DNA of 64,000 nucleotides. Source: Rathayibacter sp. VKM Ac-2856 (GTDB lineage Bacteria; Actinomycetota; Actinomycetes; Actinomycetales; Microbacteriaceae). Of this stretch, positions 35,624-43,126 are shown piece after piece. The notes under the pieces are model-generated. The model was not told where the DNA came from. It searched no databases and saw nothing but the letters and a program-made list of their open reading frames with translations. Positions within the stretch are counted from its first letter, which is position 1, and each line of letters opens with the position of its first letter. The stretch is from positions 62,001-126,000 of the forward strand of contig NZ_JABMLF010000001.1 of assembly GCF_013205055.1 (NCBI RefSeq), read 5' to 3'. Made by a program: the position numbers and the translations under genes.

Positions 35624-36292
35624 TCAGTCCAGGTCGAGGTCCGCGAGCGACGAGACCGTCCGGCTCGCCCGGTGGAAGTGCTGAGGGTAGGGCGTCCCGA
35701 CGCGGTCCACGAGGACCGTCGAGAGCCCGGCCCGGGCCGCTCCGTCGATGTCCCAGGGGTGGACGGCGACGAGCACCGCGTCGGCGGGCTCCGTGCCCGT
35801 CCGGGCGAGCGCCGAGAGGTAGGAGTCGCGCGCCGGCTTCCACGGCGAGTGCTCCTCGACGCTGAGGAACCCCTCGATCAGGTCCGCCGTGCCCAGGGTC
35901 TCGAGCAGGTGCTCCGCGGAACTCGCCGCGCCGTTCGAGAGCGTGAAGAGGCGGTGACCGGCGGCGTGCAGGCGCCGCAGCCCCGGCGCCACGTCCGGGT
36001 GCGTCGGCGCCGAGGTGAACGCCGTCATCACCTCCTGCACCGCGCCGTCGAGCTGCGACGCATCGACGAGACCGGCGAGCAGGACGCGCGCGTCGCCCTC
36101 CGCGATCTCCGCGAAGCGCGGCGAGCCGCCCGAGGCGGTCAGCGCGAAGCCGTCGCGGAGGACGCTCGCGAACCAGGTCCGCATCATCGGCCCGCCCGCG
36201 CCGAGCCGCTCGAAGACCGCGGCGACCCCGCTCAGATCGGACAGCGTCTCGTTGACGTCGAAGAACACGGACAGGCGGGCACCGGTGGGCAT
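35624..36292 (-). CDS. Haloacid dehalogenase type II-like hydrolase
   Basis: This 222-residue HAD protein has motif I FFDVNETLSDLS (nucleophile aspartate near residue 12), motif II TLSNGA (about 117), lysine in SPWKPARDSYL and an acidic motif IV in VHPWDIDGAARAG. FDVNETL is typical of L-2-haloacid dehalogenases and their relatives. AGGAG lies before the ATG. The real substrate may be another small organic acid or a phosphate ester. It is monocistronic. Confidence 0.8.
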   Translation of the reverse strand: MPTGARLSVFFDVNETLSDLSGVAAVFERLGAGGPMMRTWFASVLRDGFALTASGGSPRFAEIAEGDARVLLAGLVDASQLDGAVQEVMTAFTSAPTHPDVAPGLRRLHAAGHRLFTLSNGAASSAEHLLETLGTADLIEGFLSVEEHSPWKPARDSYLSALARTGTEPADAVLVAVHPWDIDGAARAGLSTVLVDRVGTPYPQHFHRASRTVSSLADLDLD

Positions 36293-36407
36293 CGCGACTC
36301 CTGGAGGATCGGCGAACCGCGGGCGGGAGTGCCGCGATCCGTCCGCCCACCGTACGCACGACCGCTGACAGCGCGGCGCGGGATCGGGCGGCGCGGGATC
36401 GGGCGGG

Positions 36408-37598
36408 TCAGTCGTCCTGCGTCGTGCGGCGGAGGAGCCGGCGGGCGACCTCGACGGCGAGCCCGCGGTCGTGGGTGAGCACGAAGTCGTAGAGCCCGAT
36501 GGCGTGGTGCGCCGGGTCGACCTCCCGGGCGACGAGGGTCGCCGCGAAGTCGGCGGTGAGGACCACGACGTCCCACTCCGCCGCGAGCGGTTCGTCGTCG
36601 TCGATCCGCTGCACCCGGATCGCGGGCGACAGGGGCGCCTCCGGCCCGGTCGCGAAGGCGAAGACGAGCGCGCACTCCCGCGCCAGCACCTCGTACCGGT
36701 CGGCCGTGCGAGGCGTGATGTTCGACCCCTGCTGGAAGGTCGCGAGGAGGATCGCCGAGTCCCCGCTGGCGCGGGCGCGCGCCTCGAGGAAGTGGCTCAC
36801 CTGCAGCAGCAGGTCGCGGGAGGAGCGGCGCGAGGTCAGCGAGTCGGCGACCACGTCGAAGGGCGTCCGGGCGCGGGCGCTCACGGCTCCGCGCTCGACG
36901 TCGTGCTCGAGCAGCGGCTCCGTGGGCGCGAGCTCGATCTCGGGCGAGGGGCGGCCGAAGAGCCAGCCCTGCCCGTGCGTCGCACCGATCGCGAGCGCGG
37001 TGAGCAGGTGCTCCTCCGTCTCGATGCCCTCGGCGACGATCACGATGTCCCGCGACGCCGAGAGGGTGTTGAGGGTGCTCATGATCCGCGCCGCGTCGCT
37101 GTCCACGTGGCCCTGGATGATCCGCAGATCGATCTTGATCACGTCGGGATCGATGAGCGGCAGCAGGGCGAGCGACGCGGGATCGACGCCCAGGTCGTCG
37201 ATCGCGATGGCGTGGCCGGCCTTGCGCGCGCGCTCGATGACGTCGAGCAGCTCACCCGGCGAGGAGAGCAGGGCGCGCTCGGTCACCTCCAGGACGACCG
37301 GGTGCGCGGAGGACACCTTCTCCAGCAGCCCGCCCTGCAGCGACTCCGCCTCGACGTTCACGAACAGCGTGTGCGGGGCCTCGAGCCCCGCCGCGCTCGC
37401 CCCGCGGACGGCACTGCGCCAGCACGCCTCGTCGAACTCGGTGATCGCCCCCTCGGCTCGCGCCGCCTCGAGCAGGGCGAGCGGGAACACGTCGCCGGCA
37501 TCGCCCCGCACCCGCGTCAGCGCCTCGTAGGCCGTGGGGGTCCGTGTCGCGAGATCGACGATCGGCTGGAAGACGGTCGTCAGCTCGGGGGAGGGCAC
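36408..37598 (-). CDS. EAL-domain protein with C-terminal DICT sensory domain
   Basis: The EAL domain (residues about 5-235) keeps the motifs AYEALTRV, FVNVEAESL, LEVTERALL, AIDDLGV, VIKIDLRII, AEGIETEEH and GQGWLFG, so c-di-GMP hydrolysis is plausible. The DICT-like domain (about 255-390) includes FDVVADSL and GSNITPRTADRYEVLARE. DICT domains sit next to light- or redox-linked signalling modules. The GTG at 37598 has TAGAAT seven bases upstream, a leaderless start, so I prefer it to the more upstream GTG at 37634. Confidence 0.82.
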   Translation of the reverse strand: MPSPELTTVFQPIVDLATRTPTAYEALTRVRGDAGDVFPLALLEAARAEGAITEFDEACWRSAVRGASAAGLEAPHTLFVNVEAESLQGGLLEKVSSAHPVVLEVTERALLSSPGELLDVIERARKAGHAIAIDDLGVDPASLALLPLIDPDVIKIDLRIIQGHVDSDAARIMSTLNTLSASRDIVIVAEGIETEEHLLTALAIGATHGQGWLFGRPSPEIELAPTEPLLEHDVERGAVSARARTPFDVVADSLTSRRSSRDLLLQVSHFLEARARASGDSAILLATFQQGSNITPRTADRYEVLARECALVFAFATGPEAPLSPAIRVQRIDDDEPLAAEWDVVVLTADFAATLVAREVDPAHHAIGLYDFVLTHDRGLAVEVARRLLRRTTQDD

Positions 37599-37757
37599 GG
37601 CCGCGATTCTACGCAGGCGATCGCGGCGCACCACCGAACCGCGCTCCGACGCCGGGCCCCGTCTGCGGGGGACTCGCGATCAGAGCGCGCGGGATTCTCC
37701 GGCCCGTCCGAGCGAGATGCGGGCGGCGGCCGTCGATGTCGTCCCGGCCCGACGGCG

Positions 37758-37952
37758 CTACCTCGGACGCCGACGACCGCCGCCCGCCTCCGAGTCAGCA
37801 GGCGTCGTGACGAAGGCGGTGACGACCCCGCCGACGATCAGCAGCAGCCCGACGACGTCGCCCGCGTCCGTGTTGTTCACCAGGATCGCCCCGACCAGCG
37901 CCGCCGCCAGCGAGCCGACGAGAACGCCCCACCGTCGCATCTGCTTCCGCAT
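37758..37952 (-). CDS. Small two-helix membrane protein, function unknown
   Basis: This 64-residue protein with a basic N-terminus (MRKQMRRWG) has two hydrophobic segments (about 9-27 and 33-50) and an acidic-then-basic tail. AAGGGG lies six bases before the ATG at 37952, and codon third positions are G/C-rich. I do not recognise a family. Confidence 0.6.
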   Translation of the reverse strand: MRKQMRRWGVLVGSLAAALVGAILVNNTDAGDVVGLLLIVGGVVTAFVTTPADSEAGGGRRRPR

Positions 37953-38085
37953 CCGAATCCCCTTCCGGTCCTTCCACCGGCGTCGAGGGTAGCCGCCGAG
38001 CCGGGCTCGTCTCCGAGGTGACGCGTGACGCGGCGTCCGCCCGCCACTGCCGCGTCGGGTGGGGTTCCCGGGCGAGGATGACCGG

Positions 38086-38778
38086 GTGACCTCCTCGATC
38101 TCCTTCGTCTCGCTGCTGTTCCCGGGGGTGACCCAGCTGGACCTCACCGGACCGGTGCAGCTCTTCTCCCGCCTGCCGGGCGCGAGCATCCATCTCGCCT
38201 GGCACCGTCTCGAGCCCGTCCCCACCGACTCGGGCTTCTCGATCCTCTCGACCACGACCTTCGACGACGCGCCCCCGGCCGACGTCCTGATGGTGCCCGG
38301 CGGGCAGGGCGCGTTCGAGCTGATGGACGATCCGGTGGCGCTCGATTTCGTGAGGCGGCAGGCGGCGAGCGCCCGCTACGTCACGAGCGTCTGCACCGGC
38401 GCGTTCGTCCTCGGCGCGGCAGGCCTGCTCACCGGGCGTCGGGCGACGACGCACTGGGCCTCGCACCCGCTCCTCGCGCAGCTCGGGGCGATCCCGGAGC
38501 AGGCCCGGGTCGTGCGCGACGGCACCCTGATCACCGGGGGCGGGGTCACCAGCGGCATCGACTTCGCGCTGACGGTCGCCGCGGAGGTCTACGACGAGGC
38601 GACCGCGCGAGTAGTCCAGCTCGCGATGGAGTACGACCCGCATCCGCCCTTCGACGCGGGATCGCCCGGCCGCCCGGAGGCCGATCCGCTGCAGGTGCAG
38701 CGGACGATGGACCGGGCCCGGAGGGAGCGCCAGCCTTTCGTGAGCCGGGCGGCCGCGCGGCTCGGTCTCGCCGACTGA
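38086..38778 (+). CDS. DJ-1/PfpI-family protein, isonitrile-hydratase-like
   Basis: This 230-residue protein has the DJ-1/PfpI fold: LLFPGVTQLDLTGPVQLFS, MVPGGQGAFELM, the nucleophile-elbow cysteine in VTSVCTGAFVLGAAGLL (about C103) and RRATTHWASHPLL. This pattern matches the isonitrile hydratase (InhA) branch and the amidase domain of GlxA-type regulators, but no DNA-binding domain follows. The GTG at 38086 fits the family N-terminus; the frame is open further upstream. The true substrate is uncertain. Confidence 0.83.
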   Translation: MTSSISFVSLLFPGVTQLDLTGPVQLFSRLPGASIHLAWHRLEPVPTDSGFSILSTTTFDDAPPADVLMVPGGQGAFELMDDPVALDFVRRQAASARYVTSVCTGAFVLGAAGLLTGRRATTHWASHPLLAQLGAIPEQARVVRDGTLITGGGVTSGIDFALTVAAEVYDEATARVVQLAMEYDPHPPFDAGSPGRPEADPLQVQRTMDRARRERQPFVSRAAARLGLAD

Positions 38779-38834
38779 GCCCTGTCGTCTGCCGCGCGGT
38801 GTCCGGCGCGGCGTGAGCGCAGTCTCCGGCGGAG

Positions 38835-39269
38835 TCAGGGCCCGTAGGAGGAGAGGACGCGCGCGACGCCGTAGAGCTCCCGCTGGACGCGGCGGGCGAG
38901 CTGCGCGCCGTCCTCCTCCCACGCGTCGACGTCCACGGTGCCGTCCCAGCCCTCGAAGACCGGGCAGTGCGTGAAGCACACGTCGCGCCACGCGCTGAGC
39001 GCGGCGTCGAGCTCGGGCGAGAGCCCCAGGTCGTTCGACTCGCGGGGCCCCTCGATGTCCCAGAGCAGCCCGTCGGTTCCCCACGACACGAAGAAGCGGA
39101 GATCGAGCAGCTCGCCCGCGTCAGCCTTGCGGGCGTGCTCGAGAACGCTCTCGGGCGCGACCCCCTCGGGGACCGGCCACTCGACCTGCGTCGCCGGGTC
39201 GACGACCCACTCGCCGGTCGGCCACTCCGCCACGCTGACTCCCTCGCCGAAGTACGACAGCGCGCTCAT
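38835..39269 (-). CDS. Hypothetical protein
   Basis: This 144-residue acidic protein is rich in tryptophan (for example AEWPTGEWVVDPATQVEWPV and SWGTDGLLWDIEG) and has no signal peptide or membrane helix. Its ATG overlaps the stop of the DUF421 gene (ATGA 39266-39269), so the two are co-translated. No family recognised. Confidence 0.7.
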   Translation of the reverse strand: MSALSYFGEGVSVAEWPTGEWVVDPATQVEWPVPEGVAPESVLEHARKADAGELLDLRFFVSWGTDGLLWDIEGPRESNDLGLSPELDAALSAWRDVCFTHCPVFEGWDGTVDVDAWEEDGAQLARRVQRELYGVARVLSSYGP

Positions 39270-39772
39270 CGGCGGACGTCCTCGAGAGCGGAGGCGTCGC
39301 CGAGCTGCGAGCGGGAGATCACGCTGAGCGACCCGTCGCCCTCGAGGACGACGGCGGCGATGTCGGCCACGTCGCCGGAGCCGCTCGAGCGCACCGCCTG
39401 GCGCACCTCGGCCGGGGACAGCCTCGCCTTCCGCAGCGCCTCGGCGTCGAGCACGCCCTCCCGCAGGAGCAGCCGCGGCGACGACGTCACCACCGACCGG
39501 AGGGAGCGCCAGCGCGAGGTCGACCAGGCGAGCACGAACTGCAGCGCGGCGAGCAGCACCAGCGCCGCGGTCCCCTCCGCCCAGGACACGTCACTGCTCA
39601 GCAGGATCGTCGCGAGGATCGAGCCGAGCGCGACGGTCACGACGAAGTCGAACGCGTTCAGCCGGCTGAGCGTGCGCTTGCCGGACGCGCGCAGCACGAC
39701 GATCAGCGTCAGATAGGAGGTCGCGCCCACGAGGAGGGTGCGGAGGACATCGGACCAGGAGTCGAACCACAT
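39266..39772 (-). CDS. DUF421 (YetF-like) membrane protein
   Basis: This 168-residue protein has three N-terminal helices, the family motif GKRTLSRLNAFDFVVTVALG and a C-terminal soluble domain with the LSPAEVRQAVRSSG and VVLEGDGSLSVI pattern. Related YetF/YdfS proteins have been tied to spore or envelope functions in Bacillus; here the role is unknown. TAGCCT sits six bases before the ATG at 39772, indicating a leaderless mRNA. A GTG one codon upstream is the alternative. Confidence 0.85.
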   Translation of the reverse strand: MWFDSWSDVLRTLLVGATSYLTLIVVLRASGKRTLSRLNAFDFVVTVALGSILATILLSSDVSWAEGTAALVLLAALQFVLAWSTSRWRSLRSVVTSSPRLLLREGVLDAEALRKARLSPAEVRQAVRSSGSGDVADIAAVVLEGDGSLSVISRSQLGDASALEDVRR

Positions 39773-39876
39773 CACGCCAGGCTACGCAGACCCCGCACGC
39801 CGCCGCCGCTCCCGCCGCGAGGACGCCGCGGGACGTCGCCGCCTGCACGGAGTCTGCGCCCCGCGCAGCTCGAAAG

Positions 39877-40374
39877 TCAGAGTCGCAGGCGCATCACGGT
39901 GCGCCGGAGGTCGCCCTCCCCGTCGTCGCCGGACCGGTCCATGCCGATCTTCTCCGCCACCCGCCGGGACGCGCCGTTGTCCGGATGGATGATCGCCACG
40001 AGCTCCTCCGCGAGGGCGTGCTGGAGGGCGGCGTCGCGGCAGGCCGCGGCGGCCTCGGTCGCGTACCCCCTGCCCTGCATCGCGGTGCGGACGTGGTAGC
40101 CCACCTCCAGCTCCTGCACGCCGTCGACGAGCTGCCGGGTCAGGCCGCAGTCGCCGAGGAACTCGCCGTCGCGCGTCTCGATGATCCAGAGGCCGTGGCC
40201 GTGATCGCGGTAGCCGCCGAGGTTCCACTCGATCCACTGGAGCGCTTCGTCCCGCGTCTTGGGCCGCGGGTAGAAGGCCATCACCTCCGGATCGCCGAGG
40301 AGAGCGGCCATGTCCTCGAGGTCGTCGTGCCCCATCGGGCGGAACCGCAGGCGCACGGTCGGAGAGGGGATCAC
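39877..40374 (-). CDS. GNAT-family N-acetyltransferase (RimJ/RimL type)
   Basis: This 165-residue acetyltransferase has RLRFRPMGHDDLEDMAALLG at the start, the core strand LGDCGLTRQL, VGYHVRTAMQGRGYATEAAAA as the acetyl-CoA pyrophosphate-binding loop (QGRGYA) and a final HPDNGASRRVAEKIGM. It transfers an acetyl group from acetyl-CoA to an amine; the acceptor is unknown. The frame starts at GTG 40374 without a clear ribosome site. Confidence 0.85.
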   Translation of the reverse strand: MIPSPTVRLRFRPMGHDDLEDMAALLGDPEVMAFYPRPKTRDEALQWIEWNLGGYRDHGHGLWIIETRDGEFLGDCGLTRQLVDGVQELEVGYHVRTAMQGRGYATEAAAACRDAALQHALAEELVAIIHPDNGASRRVAEKIGMDRSGDDGEGDLRRTVMRLRL

Positions 40375-40510
40375 CGGGGGAGCCCGCCGCTCAGCGGCTC
40401 GCCGCCCGCGTTCTGACGAGGCATTCCTGCACCGTACCGCTCGGGCTCGCTCGGCCTCGCTCGGAGGGAGATCGGTCGGGAACGGCGCTCGGGCCCGGCC
40501 CGGAACGCCG

Positions 40511-40547
40511 CAGCCGGCCGCACTCCCGGGGGAGCGGCGGCCGGCTG
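40511..40547 (-). terminator. Strong hairpin downstream of the DUF4394 gene
   Basis: CAGCCGGCCGC (40511-40521) pairs perfectly with GCGGCCGGCTG (40537-40547), with an inner CTCCC/GGGAG stem in the loop. It lies 26 bases after the stop of the minus-strand DUF4394 gene and is a likely terminator; no T-tract is present. Confidence 0.7.
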
Positions 40548-40572
40548 GGCGGGAGCGACGGAGCGGGACCGC

Positions 40573-41487
40573 TCAGCGCTGGACGAGCGGGATCGCGATG
40601 TCGGTGACGCCGGCGCCGAGGGTGCCGAGCCGGGTGGCGGTGCCGTTCAGCAGGCCGACCTCGTAGAGCGAGCCGTTCACGGCCGCGAGGCCGATCGAGC
40701 CGACGGAGCTGCCGTTGCGGAGCACGGAGTAGATGTCGAAGCCGGTGACACCGGCGGCGTCGACGCCGAGCTTGCCGGTCGGAGCCAGCGTGCCGGCGTT
40801 GGCGGGGGACTGGATCGCGATCTGGTCGAGCGCGGTGTCCAGGACGAAGAGCGTGGTCGCGGTGTTCGCATCGAGGTCGTTGTTCGTGTACGCGGCTCCG
40901 TTGACGCCGGTGGCCACGGCCGGTGCGGCGTAGCTGAGCGCGCCGTCGGCGACCGTCGCGGCACCCGGGGTGGCGAAGGGCTGGCGGAGGTTCTGGCCGG
41001 TGTCGCTGACGACGCGGAGGGCGTTGGCGGCCGGGTTGAAGTCGACGCCGAAGCTGGTGCCGCTCAGCGCGACGGTCAGGCGCGTGACCGGCGTGGCCAC
41101 GCCCGTGGAGGTGTTGATGGAGTACACGCCGGCGCTGGCCGCCGTGTTGCCGACGCCGTACAGGCTGCCGTCCTGCACGCGGTAGTCGATGCCGACCAGC
41201 GAGGTGTCTCCGCCGGTCAGGCCGGTGACCTTGACGCGGTTGCTCACCGTGCCGGGCTTCAGCGGGTTGAACTGCACCAGCTCGGTGCCGCCGCCCGCCA
41301 GGCCCACGACGCGCAGCTTGGCCGCGACGGCGCGGGCGGCGTTGATCAGGGTGCTGTCGGCCGCGCTGGCGGACGTGCTGGACGCGGCGGCGGGAGCAGC
41401 GCTGCTCGCACCGGCCAGCGCGGGGGCGACGGCCATCACACCGGCCACGGCGATCGCGGTCATGCCCGTCTTGAAGGTCCTGCTCAT
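40573..41487 (-). CDS. Secreted DUF4394 (beta-propeller-like) protein
   Basis: This 304-residue precursor has a signal peptide (about 1-31, MSRTFKTGMTAIAVAGVM...), then repeating strands typical of DUF4394: LVGIDYRVQDGSLYGVG, GVYSINTSTGVATPV, FGVDFNPAANALRVVSDTGQ and LFVLDTALDQIAI. The function is unknown; such proteins are exported and often repeated in pairs. GAGGAG lies before the ATG. It is monocistronic and ends in a strong hairpin. Confidence 0.83.
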   Translation of the reverse strand: MSRTFKTGMTAIAVAGVMAVAPALAGASSAAPAAASSTSASAADSTLINAARAVAAKLRVVGLAGGGTELVQFNPLKPGTVSNRVKVTGLTGGDTSLVGIDYRVQDGSLYGVGNTAASAGVYSINTSTGVATPVTRLTVALSGTSFGVDFNPAANALRVVSDTGQNLRQPFATPGAATVADGALSYAAPAVATGVNGAAYTNNDLDANTATTLFVLDTALDQIAIQSPANAGTLAPTGKLGVDAAGVTGFDIYSVLRNGSSVGSIGLAAVNGSLYEVGLLNGTATRLGTLGAGVTDIAIPLVQR

Positions 41488-41609
41488 CGTGTACTCCTCG
41501 AAACTGTCGGCCGCCGCAGATCGGCGACTCGGAGAGGGGTACTGCCGGAGGAGGGCGAGCGTTCACCCGGACTTCGAGATTTCTCAGGAGTGGCGGGAAA
41601 CGACGGGTC

Positions 41610-41673
41610 GTGCGGCTCGGGAGCCGTGCGGTTCAGGATTGGTGCGGCTCTGAATCAGGGCGGCTCAGGACCA
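41610..41673. repeat. Degenerate 16-bp tandem repeat, four units
   Basis: Units begin at 41610, 41626, 41642 and 41658, each starting G(T/G)GCGG(C/T)TC and then diverging in the last seven bases. The last unit overlaps the stop codon of the minus-strand membrane-protein gene (TCA at 41665-41667). It resembles the exact 16-bp array at 28185 in period and in covering the end of a minus-strand gene. Confidence 0.65.
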
Positions 41674-42003
41674 GTGCGAGACCGCGGGCGGCGCTTCCTC
41701 CCCATCGTCGCGCCGCACGTGTCGGACGAGTGCGATCGCGACGCAGACCGCGGCCGCGAGCAGCGCGGCGGTCGTCGTCACCGTCATCCACATCGGCTGG
41801 ACCGTCGAGCCGTCGGAGCAGAGCGGATTGCCGAGGATCGTCTCGGAGGTGAGGTACGCGCCGCCGCGGGTCCGGCAGGTCTCACTCGGATCCCACAGGA
41901 GGAGCGAGGCCGCCAGCCCGACAGCGCCCGCCAGCACGAGGAGCAGCACCGCGACGACGACGGGCACGGCCGCCCCGGGGGTCGACGACCGCTCAGCGGT
42001 CAT
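41665..42003 (-). CDS. Small two-helix membrane protein coupled to an ArsR regulator
   Basis: This 112-residue protein has two hydrophobic helices (about 13-37 and 72-94). Between them is an extracytoplasmic loop of about 35 residues with two cysteines (SETCRTRGGAY and NPLCSDGST) that could form a disulfide. Its ATG overlaps the ArsR stop (ATGA 42000-42003). I do not recognise the family. Control by the ArsR regulator is likely from the coupling. Confidence 0.68.
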   Translation of the reverse strand: MTAERSSTPGAAVPVVVAVLLLVLAGAVGLAASLLLWDPSETCRTRGGAYLTSETILGNPLCSDGSTVQPMWMTVTTTAALLAAAVCVAIALVRHVRRDDGEEAPPAVSHWS

Positions 42004-42380
42004 CGCGGAAGCCCGCGCGCGGCACCGTCGGCGGACGGCGGGAGGCGGTGGTGCCGGGGCGAGGAGTCGACGGAGTGCTCCGCCTGGTGGATCGCGTCGG
42101 TGACGAGCTGCCGCGCGTGCTCGTCGACGAGGCGGTAGAAGACGCGGGTGCCGTCCTGCCGGGTGGTGACCATCCGCGCCAGCCGCAGCTTCGCGAGGTG
42201 CTGCGAGACCGCGGTGGGCGCCTTGTCGACGAGCGCCGCCAGCTCGGTCACCGAGCGCTCGCCCTCCCGCAGCGCCAGGACGATGCGCACCCGGGTGGCG
42301 TCCGCGAGCATCGCGAAGACCTCGACGGCGAGCTCGACGTACAGGCTGTCGCGGTCGTCCACGGCGCGGTCCTCGTCCAT
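42000..42380 (-). CDS. ArsR-family winged-helix regulator
   Basis: This 126-residue regulator has VEVFAMLADATRVRIVLAL (dimer and first helix), recognition helix VDKAPTAVSQHLAKLRLARMV and wing TRQDGTRVFYRLVDEH (residues 15-95). The metal-sensing ELCVCDL-type cysteine motif is absent; the few ligand candidates are histidines in the C-terminal tail (HARQLVTDAIHQAEHS, SPRHHR). It may therefore sense Zn/Ni-like metals or a non-metal signal. The P1B ATPase gene lies upstream on the same strand, with a methyltransferase gene between. Confidence 0.82.
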   Translation of the reverse strand: MDEDRAVDDRDSLYVELAVEVFAMLADATRVRIVLALREGERSVTELAALVDKAPTAVSQHLAKLRLARMVTTRQDGTRVFYRLVDEHARQLVTDAIHQAEHSVDSSPRHHRLPPSADGAARGLPR

Positions 42381-42482
42381 GCGCCGATCCTGTCATGCCC
42401 GCGCGGGTCGGCCCGGCCGTGTCGGAGCATTGGGACCCGGTGCGCGAGGGGACGCACCCGCACTCCGCCACCCGCCGCTGCC

Positions 42483-43097
42483 TCAGCCCGCGGTGGTCCC
42501 GACCCTCGCCAGGATCGCTCCGTGGGGCCGAGGCCGGTCGGTCGCCGCGGTGCGGGTGTGGATCTCGATCACCGCGAATCCGCAGGCCCGCAGCTCGTCC
42601 GCGAGGGCGTCGGCGGGCCAGCGGTAGGCCGTGACGACCGCGTGGTCGAACGGCTCGACGGCGTCGCCGAGGAAGAAGCCCACGAGGAGGCGCCCGTCGG
42701 CACGGAGCACCCGCCGGAACTCCTCCAGGACCGACCGGACGCCCGTCGGCTCGTGGTGGATGAGCGAGTACCAGGCCAGCACTCCTCCGTAGGTCCCGTC
42801 GGGGTCGGGCAGCGCGTCGATGCTCGCGACCGAGAAGCTCACGCCGGGGTGCGCGGTGCGCGCGCCCTCGACGAAGGCGGGGACCTGATCGACACCGCGG
42901 ACGTCCCGGCCGCCCTCGGCGAGATGGGCGGTCCAGTGCCCGGGCCCGCAGCCCGCATCGAGCAGCGGACCGTCCACCGACTCCGCCCACGCGGTGACGA
43001 GCTGCGCATCGGAGGGGTGCACCGCCGCCATCGACCCCAGCAGCTCGGTGTACTCCGCGGCGCGACGCGCGTAGGAGGTCAGCACATCCGGATCCAT
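42483..43097 (-). CDS. Class I SAM-dependent methyltransferase
   Basis: This 204-residue methyltransferase has motif I PLLDAGCGPGHWTAHLAEGG (about 45-64), motif II VRGVDQVPAFVEGAR and the post-motif LAWYSLIHHEP, with the usual seven-strand pattern to the end. It uses S-adenosylmethionine; the acceptor is unknown. TAGGCT seven bases before the ATG suggests its own leaderless promoter even though the ATPase gene ends only 29 bases upstream. Confidence 0.83.
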   Translation of the reverse strand: MDPDVLTSYARRAAEYTELLGSMAAVHPSDAQLVTAWAESVDGPLLDAGCGPGHWTAHLAEGGRDVRGVDQVPAFVEGARTAHPGVSFSVASIDALPDPDGTYGGVLAWYSLIHHEPTGVRSVLEEFRRVLRADGRLLVGFFLGDAVEPFDHAVVTAYRWPADALADELRACGFAVIEIHTRTAATDRPRPHGAILARVGTTAG

Positions 43098-43126
43098 GCG
43101 GAGGAGCCTACGAGGGCGGCCGCGGG

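Noticed and set aside
41610-41673. CRISPR-like repeat array
   Set aside because: Units are contiguous 16-mers without spacers, so this is a simple tandem repeat. The same holds for 28185-28241.
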